Source of the DNA: Candidatus Aphodocola excrementigallinarum | Lineage (GTDB): Bacteria > Bacillota_I > Bacilli_A > RF39 > UBA660 | Assembly: GCA_018714855.1 (NCBI GenBank) | Contig: DVMT01000027.1 | Location: forward strand, 1-49,415 | DNA length: 49,415 nucleotides | Direction: 5' to 3' | Shown here: positions 1 to 8,424 of the stretch, piece by piece | Layout of the letters: every line of letters begins with the position of its first letter | How positions within the stretch are numbered: position 1 is the first letter of the stretch | Position numbers and translations under genes: made by a program | Notes under the pieces: model-generated | The model's input: the letters and a program-made list of their open reading frames with translations, nothing else | What the model was told of the DNA's origin: nothing | Database searches by the model: none

Positions 1-1825
1 TTATCTTATTTAACTCTTTAATATTAATAGGTTTAGATAAATAATCACTAAAACCTGCAGATATGTATTTTTCTTTTAAACCGGTATAAGAATTTGCGGT
101 TAACGCTATTACCGGAGGTAAAAAATATCCAGATTGCTTTAAAAGTTTCATTGTTTGAATACCGTCTAAATCCGGCATCATATGGTCTAAAAATATCAAA
201 TCATATTTTTTCTGTTCAACCATTTCTAAGCACTTTCTTCCACTTAATGCAAAATCAATCTCAAAATTATACTTGCTAAGTAATCTGCTTGCTAATTTTA
301 CGTTTATTTTATTATCATCTACAACAAGCACCTTTTTACCCGTTAAATCAAGTATTTTATCAGAAGATGTCTTTTTATCTTCACTAGAGAAAATATCTCC
401 AATTGGAGTTTCATCAGTTATTTTTTGATTTAAAGAAATAAAGTATTTAGTACCTTGGCCTTTTTCATTTAAAAACTTTATTTCTCCTCCTAACATTCCA
501 AGTAATCTTTTAGCGATTATAAGTCCTAATGTTACGCTATCAATGTTATTTTGAGTACTGTTTTCAAGTTTAACAAAATCATCAAAATCTTTTTCAAAAT
601 CTTCATATTTCATGGCATGACCAGTATTTGATATAGTAACTAAAAATGAAAATGAATCTTCTTGTTTTGTTCCTGTTATATTTAAATCAATTTTACCATA
701 ATTAGTATATTTAAGAGCGTTTGTTAAAGTAAGAACAATTATTTTATAAAACTTAAAATAATCTCCATAATACTTACTTGGTATTGTTTTATCAACTTCT
801 ATTTCAAAATCTAAAACATCTTTGTTTATCTTTGATGAAATAACGCTATTAACCTCAAAAACCAAATTATCTATTCCGTATTCTTTTTCTTCTATCGTTT
901 CTTTTCCTGACTCTATTCTTGAAATATCAAGAATGTTATTTATTAAATCCAAAAGATTTATACTAGCAGTATGAATGCTTTCAACATCTTTTTTTACCAT
1001 GTCTAATGTTAACTTATCCTCACTTAATAAAGACTCACTAAATCCCATTATGGTATTCATAGGGGTACGTATTTCATGAGACATATTTGTTAAAAACTCA
1101 GTTTTTGCATTACTAGTTATTTCAGCTTGCTCTTTTTTCTTTTCAAGTTCATTTAACAATTTATTATCCTGAGATTCAATCGTAAAATACATAGCCGTTA
1201 TTCCAAAAGCAAACACAAAGGTTAAATCATTGAAATCATAATCAAGAAATATTTGAAAAGCCGTAATTACAATGAAAAATATGAATACAAAATATATAGG
1301 TATTCTAGATGATAAAGGAATATTTAATGGATTTTTTAACAAAACAAGTAATATCGTAAGTATCATCACAAAAGAAACAGCATATAAAACATATACAGCC
1401 TCTCCCCCAATTACGTATAAATCTCCGTTTCCACCTTGATAACTAATTGGAAACATACAAGAAACTATAAATAAAACACTAACTATTATAGTTGAAGTTA
1501 TGGTTAAAATAGTCTTTGTTCTTTTAGGATTTTTAGTTCCAAGTGACCATAAATAAACTATTAAGCAAGTGGCCCAAATAATTGCTCCTAATATGTATCC
1601 TCTACATAAAATCTCATTTAAAACTGGTATTTTATCTCTGTTTTTCATAGTAATTACACATACTATTTCAAGAACAAGTAAAAACATAGTAAAAATTAAC
1701 ATAAAACCAAATATGTTATTTTCTAAGTTCTTAAACTTTTTCTTACTTAAGTACATAATAGTTACTAAAAAAAGAAAAACCAAAGCACAAATGGTAAAAC
1801 CCATACTAGAAAACATAGGATACAT
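1..1825 (-). CDS. Hybrid sensor histidine kinase, C-terminal end cut by window edge
   Basis: My own minus-strand translation gives an open frame from the ATG at 1825 to the window edge; the ORF track omits it because no stop lies inside. About 210 N-terminal residues are hydrophobic with several membrane segments and no obvious extracellular domain. A DHp domain follows with the phospho-acceptor motif SHEIRTPMN near residue 250, then a HATPase domain, then a receiver domain with the acidic pair VVDDN, the phospho-site [11 protein letters not shown] and the conserved Lys in LSKPI. The ATP-binding boxes are altered: the usual DTGxG reads NTGHAM and GTGLGL reads SVTLGL. The start follows a good Shine-Dalgarno (AAGGGAG), 19 bases after the stop of the response regulator, so it is the last visible gene of a phosphorelay operon. 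The signal it senses is not evident. Confidence 0.9.
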   Translation of the reverse strand, partial: MYPMFSSMGFTICALVFLFLVTIMYLSKKKFKNLENNIFGFMLIFTMFLLVLEIVCVITMKNRDKIPVLNEILCRGYILGAIIWATCLIVYLWSLGTKNPKRTKTILTITSTIIVSVLFIVSCMFPISYQGGNGDLYVIGGEAVYVLYAVSFVMILTILLVLLKNPLNIPLSSRIPIYFVFIFFIVITAFQIFLDYDFNDLTFVFAFGITAMYFTIESQDNKLLNELEKKKEQAEITSNAKTEFLTNMSHEIRTPMNTIMGFSESLLSEDKLTLDMVKKDVESIHTASINLLDLINNILDISRIESGKETIEEKEYGIDNLVFEVNSVISSKINKDVLDFEIEVDKTIPSKYYGDYFKFYKIIVLTLTNALKYTNYGKIDLNITGTKQEDSFSFLVTISNTGHAMKYEDFEKDFDDFVKLENSTQNNIDSVTLGLIIAKRLLGMLGGEIKFLNEKGQGTKYFISLNQKITDETPIGDIFSSEDKKTSSDKILDLTGKKVLVVDDNKINVKLASRLLSKYNFEIDFALSGRKCLEMVEQKKYDLIFLDHMMPDLDGIQTMKLLKQSGYFLPPVIALTANSYTGLKEKYISAGFSDYLSKPINIKELNKI

Positions 1826-1844
1826 CTAAACCACTCCCTTAATA

Positions 1845-3464
1845 TTATTCTTCAAATTTATCAATTACCTTTTTTAAACTTTCAACAATTTTAGGATTAA
1901 ATATAATACCTTTTCTTTTTTCTATATAAGACAATTTATCACTTACGTTTCTTCTTTTTAAATTATTGTAAGTAATACATACCTGAGCAATCATGGCCTC
2001 TACTGGTATTTCTTCTTCTTTTAAACCATTTGGATAACCAGATCCGTCATAGTTTTCATGATAATATAAAGTTATGTTGTTAGCATACTTTTTATATGCC
2101 TCATCCATTATGTAATTTAACACATACTTAAGCATCTTGCTTCCGAATACAGGATAATTCTTAATTTTTTCTAACTCTTCTTTAGTAAAATCGATTTTCT
2201 TAGATAAAATGGATCTTGGAATTGAATAAAAACCAATATCATAATACATTGATGCATCTGCCATTTTCTCTATTTTATCATTATCCAAGTTATACTCACT
2301 ATAATCATTCATAACCTGATGTGCTAAAATTTTAAAATATTTATTTATGTTTTTTATATTTTCCTCATAGTCATATCTATAGCTTTCTACAAATGGATTA
2401 ATAAGTTCTCGTAGGCTTCTTGATTGATCATTAATTATGTTATTAAGTGAATTACTCGATTTATAAAGATTTATAAAATTACCTATTCTATGTCTTACAA
2501 CCTCAAAATCAAATGGTTTTTCAAGCATGTCGGCAACTCCGTAATTGTATACCCTTGCTTTTGTTTCCTTTTCGTAGTCACCACTTATTATAATAACTGG
2601 TAATCTATATAAATAATTATTTTTACTTAAGTAATCCAAAACCTGAAAGCCATCCATAACCGGCATAGTTAAATCAAGAAATATTCCAAGTACGTTATCG
2701 GATGACTCGGTAATTCCCTTACTTTGGTTTTCTTCTAAATAATCAATCGCTTCCTTACCATTAGTTGCCATAACAATCTTATACTCACCATCAAAGACTT
2801 TTTTAATCATGTTTCTAGTAAGCATATCATCATCTACAATTAATAAAACATCATCTATCCTGCCACTTACGTTAGCGGCATTTGCATTTACGCTTTTTTT
2901 AAGTTCAGGATAAGTACTTGTTAATCCCCTTAAAATAGAATTGATATATTCTTCTATGTTTTTTATGTTGATTTTTTCTTTATCATCTAAATTAAAGACA
3001 TTGTTAATCTTTAAAATAGAATCTGCAAGCCTTCCAATCAAGCCATTATACCTTACACTAGAAGAATTGCTTTTGTTTTCTGTTTGTGCATTTATCTTTC
3101 TTCTTACGGTAATAATTATGTCGTTACCATTTAAGTTAGCAAGGCCACATAATAATTCATAATAATTACCATCTAATGATTGATATTCAAAAGAAGGCTT
3201 AGTATTTCCGCTTTTTATTTCTTCTTTAATTTTAGGAACCGATACCATGTTCATGAAACCTTTAATATAATCTTTTTTGACTTCGTTTTTAATATTATCT
3301 AAATAATTTTGCATAGTATCTGTTTTTTCTTTCGTTACTTCTCCTAATAAAACCGAATATTTATCTACCCTATCATTAATAACGTCAAATACATAAAGTG
3401 TTAAATCATCATTTATTATTAGTTTTTCTAATATGTTTTGTAAGACGTTAGTATCCATAAGCAC
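1845..3464 (-). CDS. Response regulator with degenerate HD-GYP domain
   Basis: 539 residues. Residues 1-120 look PAS-like; a receiver domain spans about 205-330 with the acidic triplet VDDD, the phospho-Asp in FLDLTMPVMDG and the conserved Lys in LEKPF. The last third (about 400-515) follows the HD-GYP layout of cyclic-di-GMP phosphodiesterases, but key metal ligands are changed: the HD pair reads YD (YYDIGFYSIP), the next His is Tyr (IKNYPVFG), HHE reads YHE (YYHENYDGSGYP) and the later Asp is lost (VCITYNNL). The fold is probably kept while catalysis is doubtful, so the output may be protein interaction or ligand sensing. It lies 14 bases downstream of the HPt gene and 19 upstream of the hybrid kinase. 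Confidence 0.88.
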   Translation of the reverse strand: MLMDTNVLQNILEKLIINDDLTLYVFDVINDRVDKYSVLLGEVTKEKTDTMQNYLDNIKNEVKKDYIKGFMNMVSVPKIKEEIKSGNTKPSFEYQSLDGNYYELLCGLANLNGNDIIITVRRKINAQTENKSNSSSVRYNGLIGRLADSILKINNVFNLDDKEKINIKNIEEYINSILRGLTSTYPELKKSVNANAANVSGRIDDVLLIVDDDMLTRNMIKKVFDGEYKIVMATNGKEAIDYLEENQSKGITESSDNVLGIFLDLTMPVMDGFQVLDYLSKNNYLYRLPVIIISGDYEKETKARVYNYGVADMLEKPFDFEVVRHRIGNFINLYKSSNSLNNIINDQSRSLRELINPFVESYRYDYEENIKNINKYFKILAHQVMNDYSEYNLDNDKIEKMADASMYYDIGFYSIPRSILSKKIDFTKEELEKIKNYPVFGSKMLKYVLNYIMDEAYKKYANNITLYYHENYDGSGYPNGLKEEEIPVEAMIAQVCITYNNLKRRNVSDKLSYIEKRKGIIFNPKIVESLKKVIDKFEE

Positions 3465-3478
3465 TCCCTCCTTAATCT

Positions 3479-3856
3479 TTATAATGTTTTATACTTTTCT
3501 ATTATCTTTTTTACCTCACTTGCAGCATTTAACAACTCAGAATAATGAGCATTAACGTAATTTACGTCGTTTGCCTTACTAGCAAGTTCATGAGCATAAC
3601 AAATGTCTCCAAGCTTCATAAAACCAAAACTTCTGGCATTACTCTTCATAGCATGAACCAAAATTGCATAATTAGGCATGTCACCTTGATTTTTAAAGCT
3701 ATCTATTTTCGATAACTCTTCATCCATACTATTATAAAACTCATCTAACATCTCATTATAAGTTTCAATATCTACCATGTTTGTTATGGCAGCATCAGCA
3801 TCTACTCCCATGTTTTTTAAAAAAGTTATTTTACCATTTTCATCCATTTTATTCAT
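3479..3856 (-). CDS. HPt phosphotransfer protein
   Basis: 125 residues, all predicted helical, matching the four-helix histidine phosphotransfer (HPt) fold. The phospho-accepting His lies in LVHAMKSNARSFGF, close to the family pattern HxLKGxAxxxG. It should shuttle phosphate from the receiver of the hybrid kinase (1-1825) to the receiver of the HD-GYP-like regulator (1845-3464); all three parts of a phosphorelay therefore sit in one operon, with this gene first. The start ATG follows AAAGGATG. The U32 gene upstream is separated by its own terminator, so the relay operon probably has its own promoter in the AT-rich stretch 3857-3890. Confidence 0.85.
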   Translation of the reverse strand: MNKMDENGKITFLKNMGVDADAAITNMVDIETYNEMLDEFYNSMDEELSKIDSFKNQGDMPNYAILVHAMKSNARSFGFMKLGDICYAHELASKANDVNYVNAHYSELLNAASEVKKIIEKYKTL

Positions 3857-3889
3857 CCTTTCTATTATAATAATATTTTACTATAAAAA

Positions 3890-3923
3890 AATTAAAAAAA
3901 CAACGAATACTTAAGACATTCGT
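3890..3923 (-). terminator. Rho-independent terminator of the U32 gene
   Basis: Inverted repeat ACGAAT/ATTCGT separated by nine bases, followed on the minus strand by a long T run (the A tract 3887-3900 on the plus strand). It lies just after the stop of the U32 gene and separates it from the phosphorelay operon. Confidence 0.7.
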
Positions 3924-3928
3924 AAACC

Positions 3929-6079
3929 TTAAATATTCGTTCTAACAGAGTTTACTCCTAATTTATAAAGTTCTTCTTCATCAAACGTTATCTTTTTAAA
4001 ATTATAAATCGTCATATAACTATCGTTATTTACTATTTTATATTTATTTTTGTACTCATCTTCTAAGAAAGCTTCTTTAAATTTATATTTATAACCTAAG
4101 TTGTACTTACAAACCATCGCTTCTGGATAAGAGTCTTTTATAACCTCTACATTAGGATGAGCGTTAAACAAACTTTCATATTCATCTATTAAACACTTTA
4201 TCCCGGCATAATTAAGTTCGTATGATAAAGTAACTTTTTGCGCGCCTAGTTTATGCAAGAAATAAACCGAATAGGAATTGACCACGTTAAATGAAAAGTC
4301 AGTATCAAAGTTTTTATACTTAAGTAAACTTCCAAACTCTCCTACTAATACCTTTTTATTATAATCTTCATATTTATTAATAATTCTAGGAAGTTTAAGC
4401 ACGCATTTGTCACTTAATAAAAGACTTTTATCGCTTACGTAAATAGTATCTGCCTTATCTTTTACTTTAAAATAATCATCTTTACTATTTATTAAAGCAC
4501 TCATCTTTTCTTCTTTTTTAAAATCTTTTATATTAGGTTTAAACTCATTTTCTTTAAAAGGTATTTGATAAAGTCTTTTATCATCAAGCAATAAAAGTGC
4601 TTTTCTTCTTAAGTCATTTAACGCTTTTATATTTATAAAAATATTATCATCCATATTAACTTTTACATTACCTAATTTATATATGGTATTACCCGTTTTA
4701 GATATTTGTTTTATTATTTGATCTTTTGTTATAGAATTATTAATAGCTTTTTCTACTACGTAATTACTTTCATAAGTTACGGTGTTTTTATCAATATCAG
4801 TTACTTTTATTTTTAAAGGTTTATTTTCTTTAGCTTCTATAATTACATCTATTAAAACCCGTCTTTTGTTATCTTTTATTAATTTATCAATTTCTTTTAC
4901 CATGTTATAATCAGTTGTTAGCAAAACGTCTGATCCTTTTTTTATATATTTATCGCACTTTATAGATGCAGCCTCACCCTTATTAGCTACCATTTTCTTT
5001 TCGTTGTTAACACGCATATTAGTTACAACAAAACCCGTATCTTCTTTTTCATCAAGAATTCTTATACCATCATTTAAAGATAACGTACCATTTAACTTAA
5101 TGATTAAATTATCTTTTACTTTACTTTTTACCTTTCCTATTTTAACACCTAAGTGATTAGGCCTTAAATCATTTGCAAATAAGTTGTTTTCTTCTTCTAA
5201 CATAAAACCTTTAGTAAAGCCTCTATTAAACATTTTCTTAAGGTTAATTATGCATTTTTTAAAGTCTATTTTTTTATTTTCATAATAACTATCAATTGCT
5301 AATCTATATATTTTGGTTACCAAGTAGACATATTCTTTTCTTTTCATTCTACCTTCTATCTTTAAGCTGCAAACGCCCGTTTTTATTATTTCACTTAAGT
5401 TTTCTAAAGTGCATAAATCCTTGGTACTTAATAAGTAATTATTGTCATTTAATTTATTATTATTTTTATCATATAAGTTGTATTTTTTTCTACATATTTG
5501 TGCGCACGTACCTCTGTTTGCACTTCTGTTTCCAATTAAAGCGCTAGCTAAACACTGTCCTGAATAACAAACACATAACGCTCCATGAATAAATACCTCA
5601 AGTTCAATATCTATGTCCTTTTTTATTTTTTCTATTACCTCTAAAGGTGTTTCACGCGCCATAACAACTCTTTTAAACCCAAGCTTTTTAGCAAGTAAAG
5701 CTCCCTCATAGTTATGGATATTCATCTGCGTTGATGCATGAATAGTAAGATTAGGAAACTTATTTTTCAAAAGACAAAACATTCCTATATCCTCTATTAT
5801 TACAGCATCAACGTTATTTTGATGTAAAAACCTAACATAATTTAAAAATGTATTAACTTCCCTTTGATATATAATAGTGTTTATCGTAACATATACTTTA
5901 ACACCATAAAGATGAGCATACTTTATTGCTTCTATTATCTCATCATCAGTAAAATTACCTGCAAAACCTCTTGCACTAAATAACTTACCACCGATATAAA
6001 CAGCATCACATCCAGCTTCAATAGCAGCCTTTAAACACTCCATATTACCCGCAGGAGATAAAAGTTCTACTTTTCTCAT
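3929..6079 (-). CDS. Peptidase U32 family protein, long RlhA-like form (prephenate-dependent RNA hydroxylation)
   Basis: 716 residues. The N-terminal 300 residues are a clear U32 domain starting VELLSPAGN, with a four-cysteine cluster (CVCYSGQC, then RGTCAQICR) that in this family binds an iron-sulfur cluster. A second region of about 400 residues, including a DUF3656-like part, follows. Short U32 proteins (TrhP) modify tRNA uridine-34, whereas the long two-domain form resembles E. coli RlhA (about 650 residues), which hydroxylates C2501 of 23S rRNA. The length argues for RlhA-like activity, but assignment between RlhA and TrhP is by architecture only. A plausible extended -10 (TGTTATACT) lies upstream, and the start has a strong GGTGAT-type ribosome site. 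Confidence 0.82.
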   Translation of the reverse strand: MRKVELLSPAGNMECLKAAIEAGCDAVYIGGKLFSARGFAGNFTDDEIIEAIKYAHLYGVKVYVTINTIIYQREVNTFLNYVRFLHQNNVDAVIIEDIGMFCLLKNKFPNLTIHASTQMNIHNYEGALLAKKLGFKRVVMARETPLEVIEKIKKDIDIELEVFIHGALCVCYSGQCLASALIGNRSANRGTCAQICRKKYNLYDKNNNKLNDNNYLLSTKDLCTLENLSEIIKTGVCSLKIEGRMKRKEYVYLVTKIYRLAIDSYYENKKIDFKKCIINLKKMFNRGFTKGFMLEEENNLFANDLRPNHLGVKIGKVKSKVKDNLIIKLNGTLSLNDGIRILDEKEDTGFVVTNMRVNNEKKMVANKGEAASIKCDKYIKKGSDVLLTTDYNMVKEIDKLIKDNKRRVLIDVIIEAKENKPLKIKVTDIDKNTVTYESNYVVEKAINNSITKDQIIKQISKTGNTIYKLGNVKVNMDDNIFINIKALNDLRRKALLLLDDKRLYQIPFKENEFKPNIKDFKKEEKMSALINSKDDYFKVKDKADTIYVSDKSLLLSDKCVLKLPRIINKYEDYNKKVLVGEFGSLLKYKNFDTDFSFNVVNSYSVYFLHKLGAQKVTLSYELNYAGIKCLIDEYESLFNAHPNVEVIKDSYPEAMVCKYNLGYKYKFKEAFLEDEYKNKYKIVNNDSYMTIYNFKKITFDEEELYKLGVNSVRTNI

Positions 6080-6105
6080 ACATCTATCACCTTATTTAAG
6101 TATAA

Positions 6106-6135
6106 CATAAAAACACACCTTTAAAAGATGTGTTT
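6106..6135 (-). terminator. Terminator after the BspA-like repeat gene
   Basis: Minus strand reads AAACACA, a loop of 11 bases, then TGTGTTT and a T run. The hairpin overlaps the stop codon of the leucine-rich-repeat gene. Confidence 0.7.
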
Positions 6136-7261
6136 AAACGTTTTTAATAACATAATTATATCTTGGAAAACTTTGAGTTAAAAAATCAATTGAATTTTGG
6201 TCTTTTACATATATTATCGGATTAAAAGACGTACCAAAAAACATATTTACAATATTTGAAACATTAGAAAAATCAAACGATGATAAATCAAGTGTTACTA
6301 AAGAATTACAATTATAAAACATTCTTGCCATTATTGTTACTTTTGATGTGTCAAAAGATGATAAATCTAAATTTGTTAATGATGTGCAATTATAAAACAT
6401 ACTGTTCATATTTGTAACATTAGATGTGTTAAAATTTAATAAGTTAAGTTGTGTTAAACCAGAACAACCATCAAACATATAAGACATAGTTGTTACATTT
6501 GACGTATTAAAACCATTTAAATCAAGTTCTGCTAAACCACTACACCTAGAAAACATTGATGCCATATTTGTTACATTAGAAGTATTCCAATTTGATAAAT
6601 TAAGTTCTATCAAACCACTACATCCAGAAAAAATAGAAGACATATTTGTTAAATTTGATGTATTCCAATTAGATAAATCAAGAATTGTTAAACCAGAACA
6701 ATTATAAAACATATCAGATGCGTTTGTTAAACTAGAAGTGTTAAAGCTACTTAAGTCAAGTTCCGTTAAAGAAGAACAATTTTGAAACATTCTATACATG
6801 CTTGCTACTTTTATGGTATTCCATCCACTTAAGTTTAAATATCTTAACTTTGAACAGTCTTGAAACATTCCGTGATCAGTTGCAAATGAATTAACATTAG
6901 ATACATCAAAGTTACTTAAATCGAGTTCTATCAAAGAAGAACAATTATAAAACATCATTCCCATATTAGTTACATTAGAAGTATTAAATGAAGATAAATC
7001 TAAAGATGTTAAAGCTTTACAAGAACTAAACATGTATGACATATCCGTCATTGATATAGTATTCCATCCACTAAGATTTATTTTTTGAAGGTTAACACAG
7101 CTAGAAAACAAGTTTATTCCTTGCCCTCTTTCACCTGTAATTTTTACATTAGATACATCGAAGTTCGATAAATCAAGTTCTGTTAGACTACTGCAACCTC
7201 TAAACATTCCATACATATTAGTTACGTTTGAAGTATTGAATGAAGATAAACTAAGTTCCGT
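6134..7261 (-). pseudogene. BspA-like leucine-rich repeat (DUF285) gene lacking its head
   Basis: The frame encodes at least ten copies of a repeat of 20-30 residues of the DUF285/BspA type (pattern MFxxCSxLxxLDLSxFNTSxVTNM) and ends in a normal tail (IIYVKDQ..., final KNV). Such proteins are usually surface exposed, with a signal peptide before the repeats. Here the ORF-track start (7216) lies inside a repeat and has no Shine-Dalgarno. Repeat homology continues upstream in frame to TELSLSSFNTSNVTNM and stops at about 7261; an in-frame TGA follows at 7271. There is no signal peptide or N-terminal domain. I read it as a truncated gene or silent cassette. It is abruptly joined to a promoter-like element (7263-7300) nearly identical to that of the type VII locus. 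Confidence 0.75.
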
Positions 7262-7262
7262 G

Positions 7263-7300
7263 TCTTTCGGTCAAGATTTTCTTACCTTGTGGAAAAAACA
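7263..7300 (-). promoter_or_regulatory. Promoter-like element shared with the type VII locus
   Basis: Minus strand carries TTTTTTCCA...AGAAAATCTTGACCGAAAGAC, matching the element upstream of esaB at 25310-25345 over most of about 40 bases. The TTGACC looks like a -35 box; the matching -10 would fall on GTTTAT, inside the truncated repeat gene. Whether it is active is unknown. Confidence 0.5.
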
Positions 7301-7327
7301 AAAAAAAATCAGATTTTTATTCTGATT
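7300..7327 (-). terminator. Terminator of the Rpn-like nuclease gene
   Basis: Minus strand AATCAGA, seven-base loop, TCTGATT, then a run of T. The stem overlaps the stop codon at 7317. Confidence 0.75.
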
Positions 7328-8249
7328 TTAATTTTTCTATTTCACCTTTTGATAATCCAGTAGATGTTGAAATGATTTTTATGTCAATACCTTCCTTAAG
7401 CAAATTCTTTGCTATTTCTTTTTGCGTGTTTAAGGCACCTTCTTTATGACCTTCTTCAAGACCTTCGGCATGACCTTTTTCCATTCCTTTTTCCATTCCA
7501 TCATTATAACCATCTGTCATTGCATATGCTTTTATCTGATCCCTTATAAACGCTTCTTGCTCCTCTTTTAAATAGATCCCTTGCATCTCTTCTTCTTTTG
7601 ATAACTTACTTATCTTCTTTGCCACAGACTCCATCTCCCTACATCCTTTACTTATTTTCCTTAACTCTTCTTTATTATCAGTTGTCATTATTAACAACTC
7701 TTTTTCAAACTTCGTTAACTCTTCTTTATTATAATACTTTTGCCTTACTCTTTTCAAGTTTATATAATAAATTTCTGTATCAGTTACTTTCATGTAGTCG
7801 CTTCTTATTAAGTGTCTTTCTGGATCCATCATTTTAAACTTTATTATTATTCTTTCATCAAACATATCAAAATTATTGAAGTTTATTTGAATTACCTTCT
7901 TTTCTTTGGCAAACTTTTCTTTTTTATTAATCATTCCCTCTTTTAACTTCGTTCCATACCTATCATTTTTATTAAAGAGTCCATCATAATAATACTTATT
8001 CATCTCTAAGTTTATTATGTTTCCTTGCAGTTCTATTAAAAGATCCGTTATCTTTCCTTTTTCTTCTATTTCTTCTTTTGTAAGCTCACTATTTTTAAAT
8101 ACAAGGTTCCTTTTTATATAATCTTTATTTATCATGGTAATACCCTCTATTATATCTACCAAATAATCTTCACAGCTTCTATCTTGTAGTACGCTTTTAA
8201 ATACTGCATCACTCATCATTGTTATTACTTTATCTTTATTTAATAGCAT
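7317..8249 (-). CDS. Rpn family PD-(D/E)XK nuclease / PDDEXK_2 protein
   Basis: 310 residues from the ATG at 8249. The ORF-track start (8273) overlaps the predicted -10 box, whereas 8249 follows a perfect AAGGAGG. The N-terminal domain is the PDDEXK_2 nuclease of the TIGR01784/Rpn family: VFKSVL near the start, then the core KITDLLIELQGNIINLEMN, which fits D...(D/E)xK-like motifs. The C-terminal part has the typical charged repeat (GMEKGMEKGHAEGLEEGHKEG) and a short helical tail (TGLSKGEIEKL). Rpn proteins are recombination-promoting nucleases and recent work links some to phage defence. The gene has its own promoter and terminator, and lies next to a truncated repeat gene, a natural recombination substrate. 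Confidence 0.85.
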   Translation of the reverse strand: MLLNKDKVITMMSDAVFKSVLQDRSCEDYLVDIIEGITMINKDYIKRNLVFKNSELTKEEIEEKGKITDLLIELQGNIINLEMNKYYYDGLFNKNDRYGTKLKEGMINKKEKFAKEKKVIQINFNNFDMFDERIIIKFKMMDPERHLIRSDYMKVTDTEIYYINLKRVRQKYYNKEELTKFEKELLIMTTDNKEELRKISKGCREMESVAKKISKLSKEEEMQGIYLKEEQEAFIRDQIKAYAMTDGYNDGMEKGMEKGHAEGLEEGHKEGALNTQKEIAKNLLKEGIDIKIISTSTGLSKGEIEKLKSE

Positions 8250-8271
8250 GTTTTTTTCCTCCTTCAAACGC

Positions 8272-8300
8272 ATACTATCACATATTAAATTCTATTGCAA
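8272..8300 (-). promoter_or_regulatory. Sigma-A type promoter of the Rpn-like gene
   Basis: Minus strand TTGCAA (8295-8300), exactly 17 bases, then TAGTAT (8272-8277). The expected start point near 8265 lies upstream of the ribosome site and supports the ATG at 8249. Confidence 0.6.
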
Positions 8301-8335
8301 ACCCTAAAAACACCTATTTTTGCGTGGTTTTTCAT

Positions 8336-8370
8336 ACAAAAAAACGATTTTCTTCTTAGAGAAAAATCGC
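8336..8370 (-). terminator. Terminator at the end of the mraZ-pbp operon
   Basis: Minus strand CGATTTT ... AAAATCG stem followed by TTTTTTT. It lies about 55 bases after the stop of the PBP gene, ending the visible dcw operon after four genes. Confidence 0.7.
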
Positions 8371-8424
8371 CTTTTTGAATCTCTTTTTTTACCAAAATAT
8401 TCCATACTCACAAATTTTATTTTT

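Noticed and set aside
1569-1829. Plus-strand 86-codon ORF in the track
   Set aside because: Shadow of the membrane part of the hybrid kinase on the minus strand, which shows clear domain motifs.
7400-7520. Short DNA repeat in the Rpn gene (GAAGG/CATTCC-like units)
   Set aside because: It encodes the GMEKGxxxG protein repeat normal for this family; not a CRISPR or microsatellite locus.
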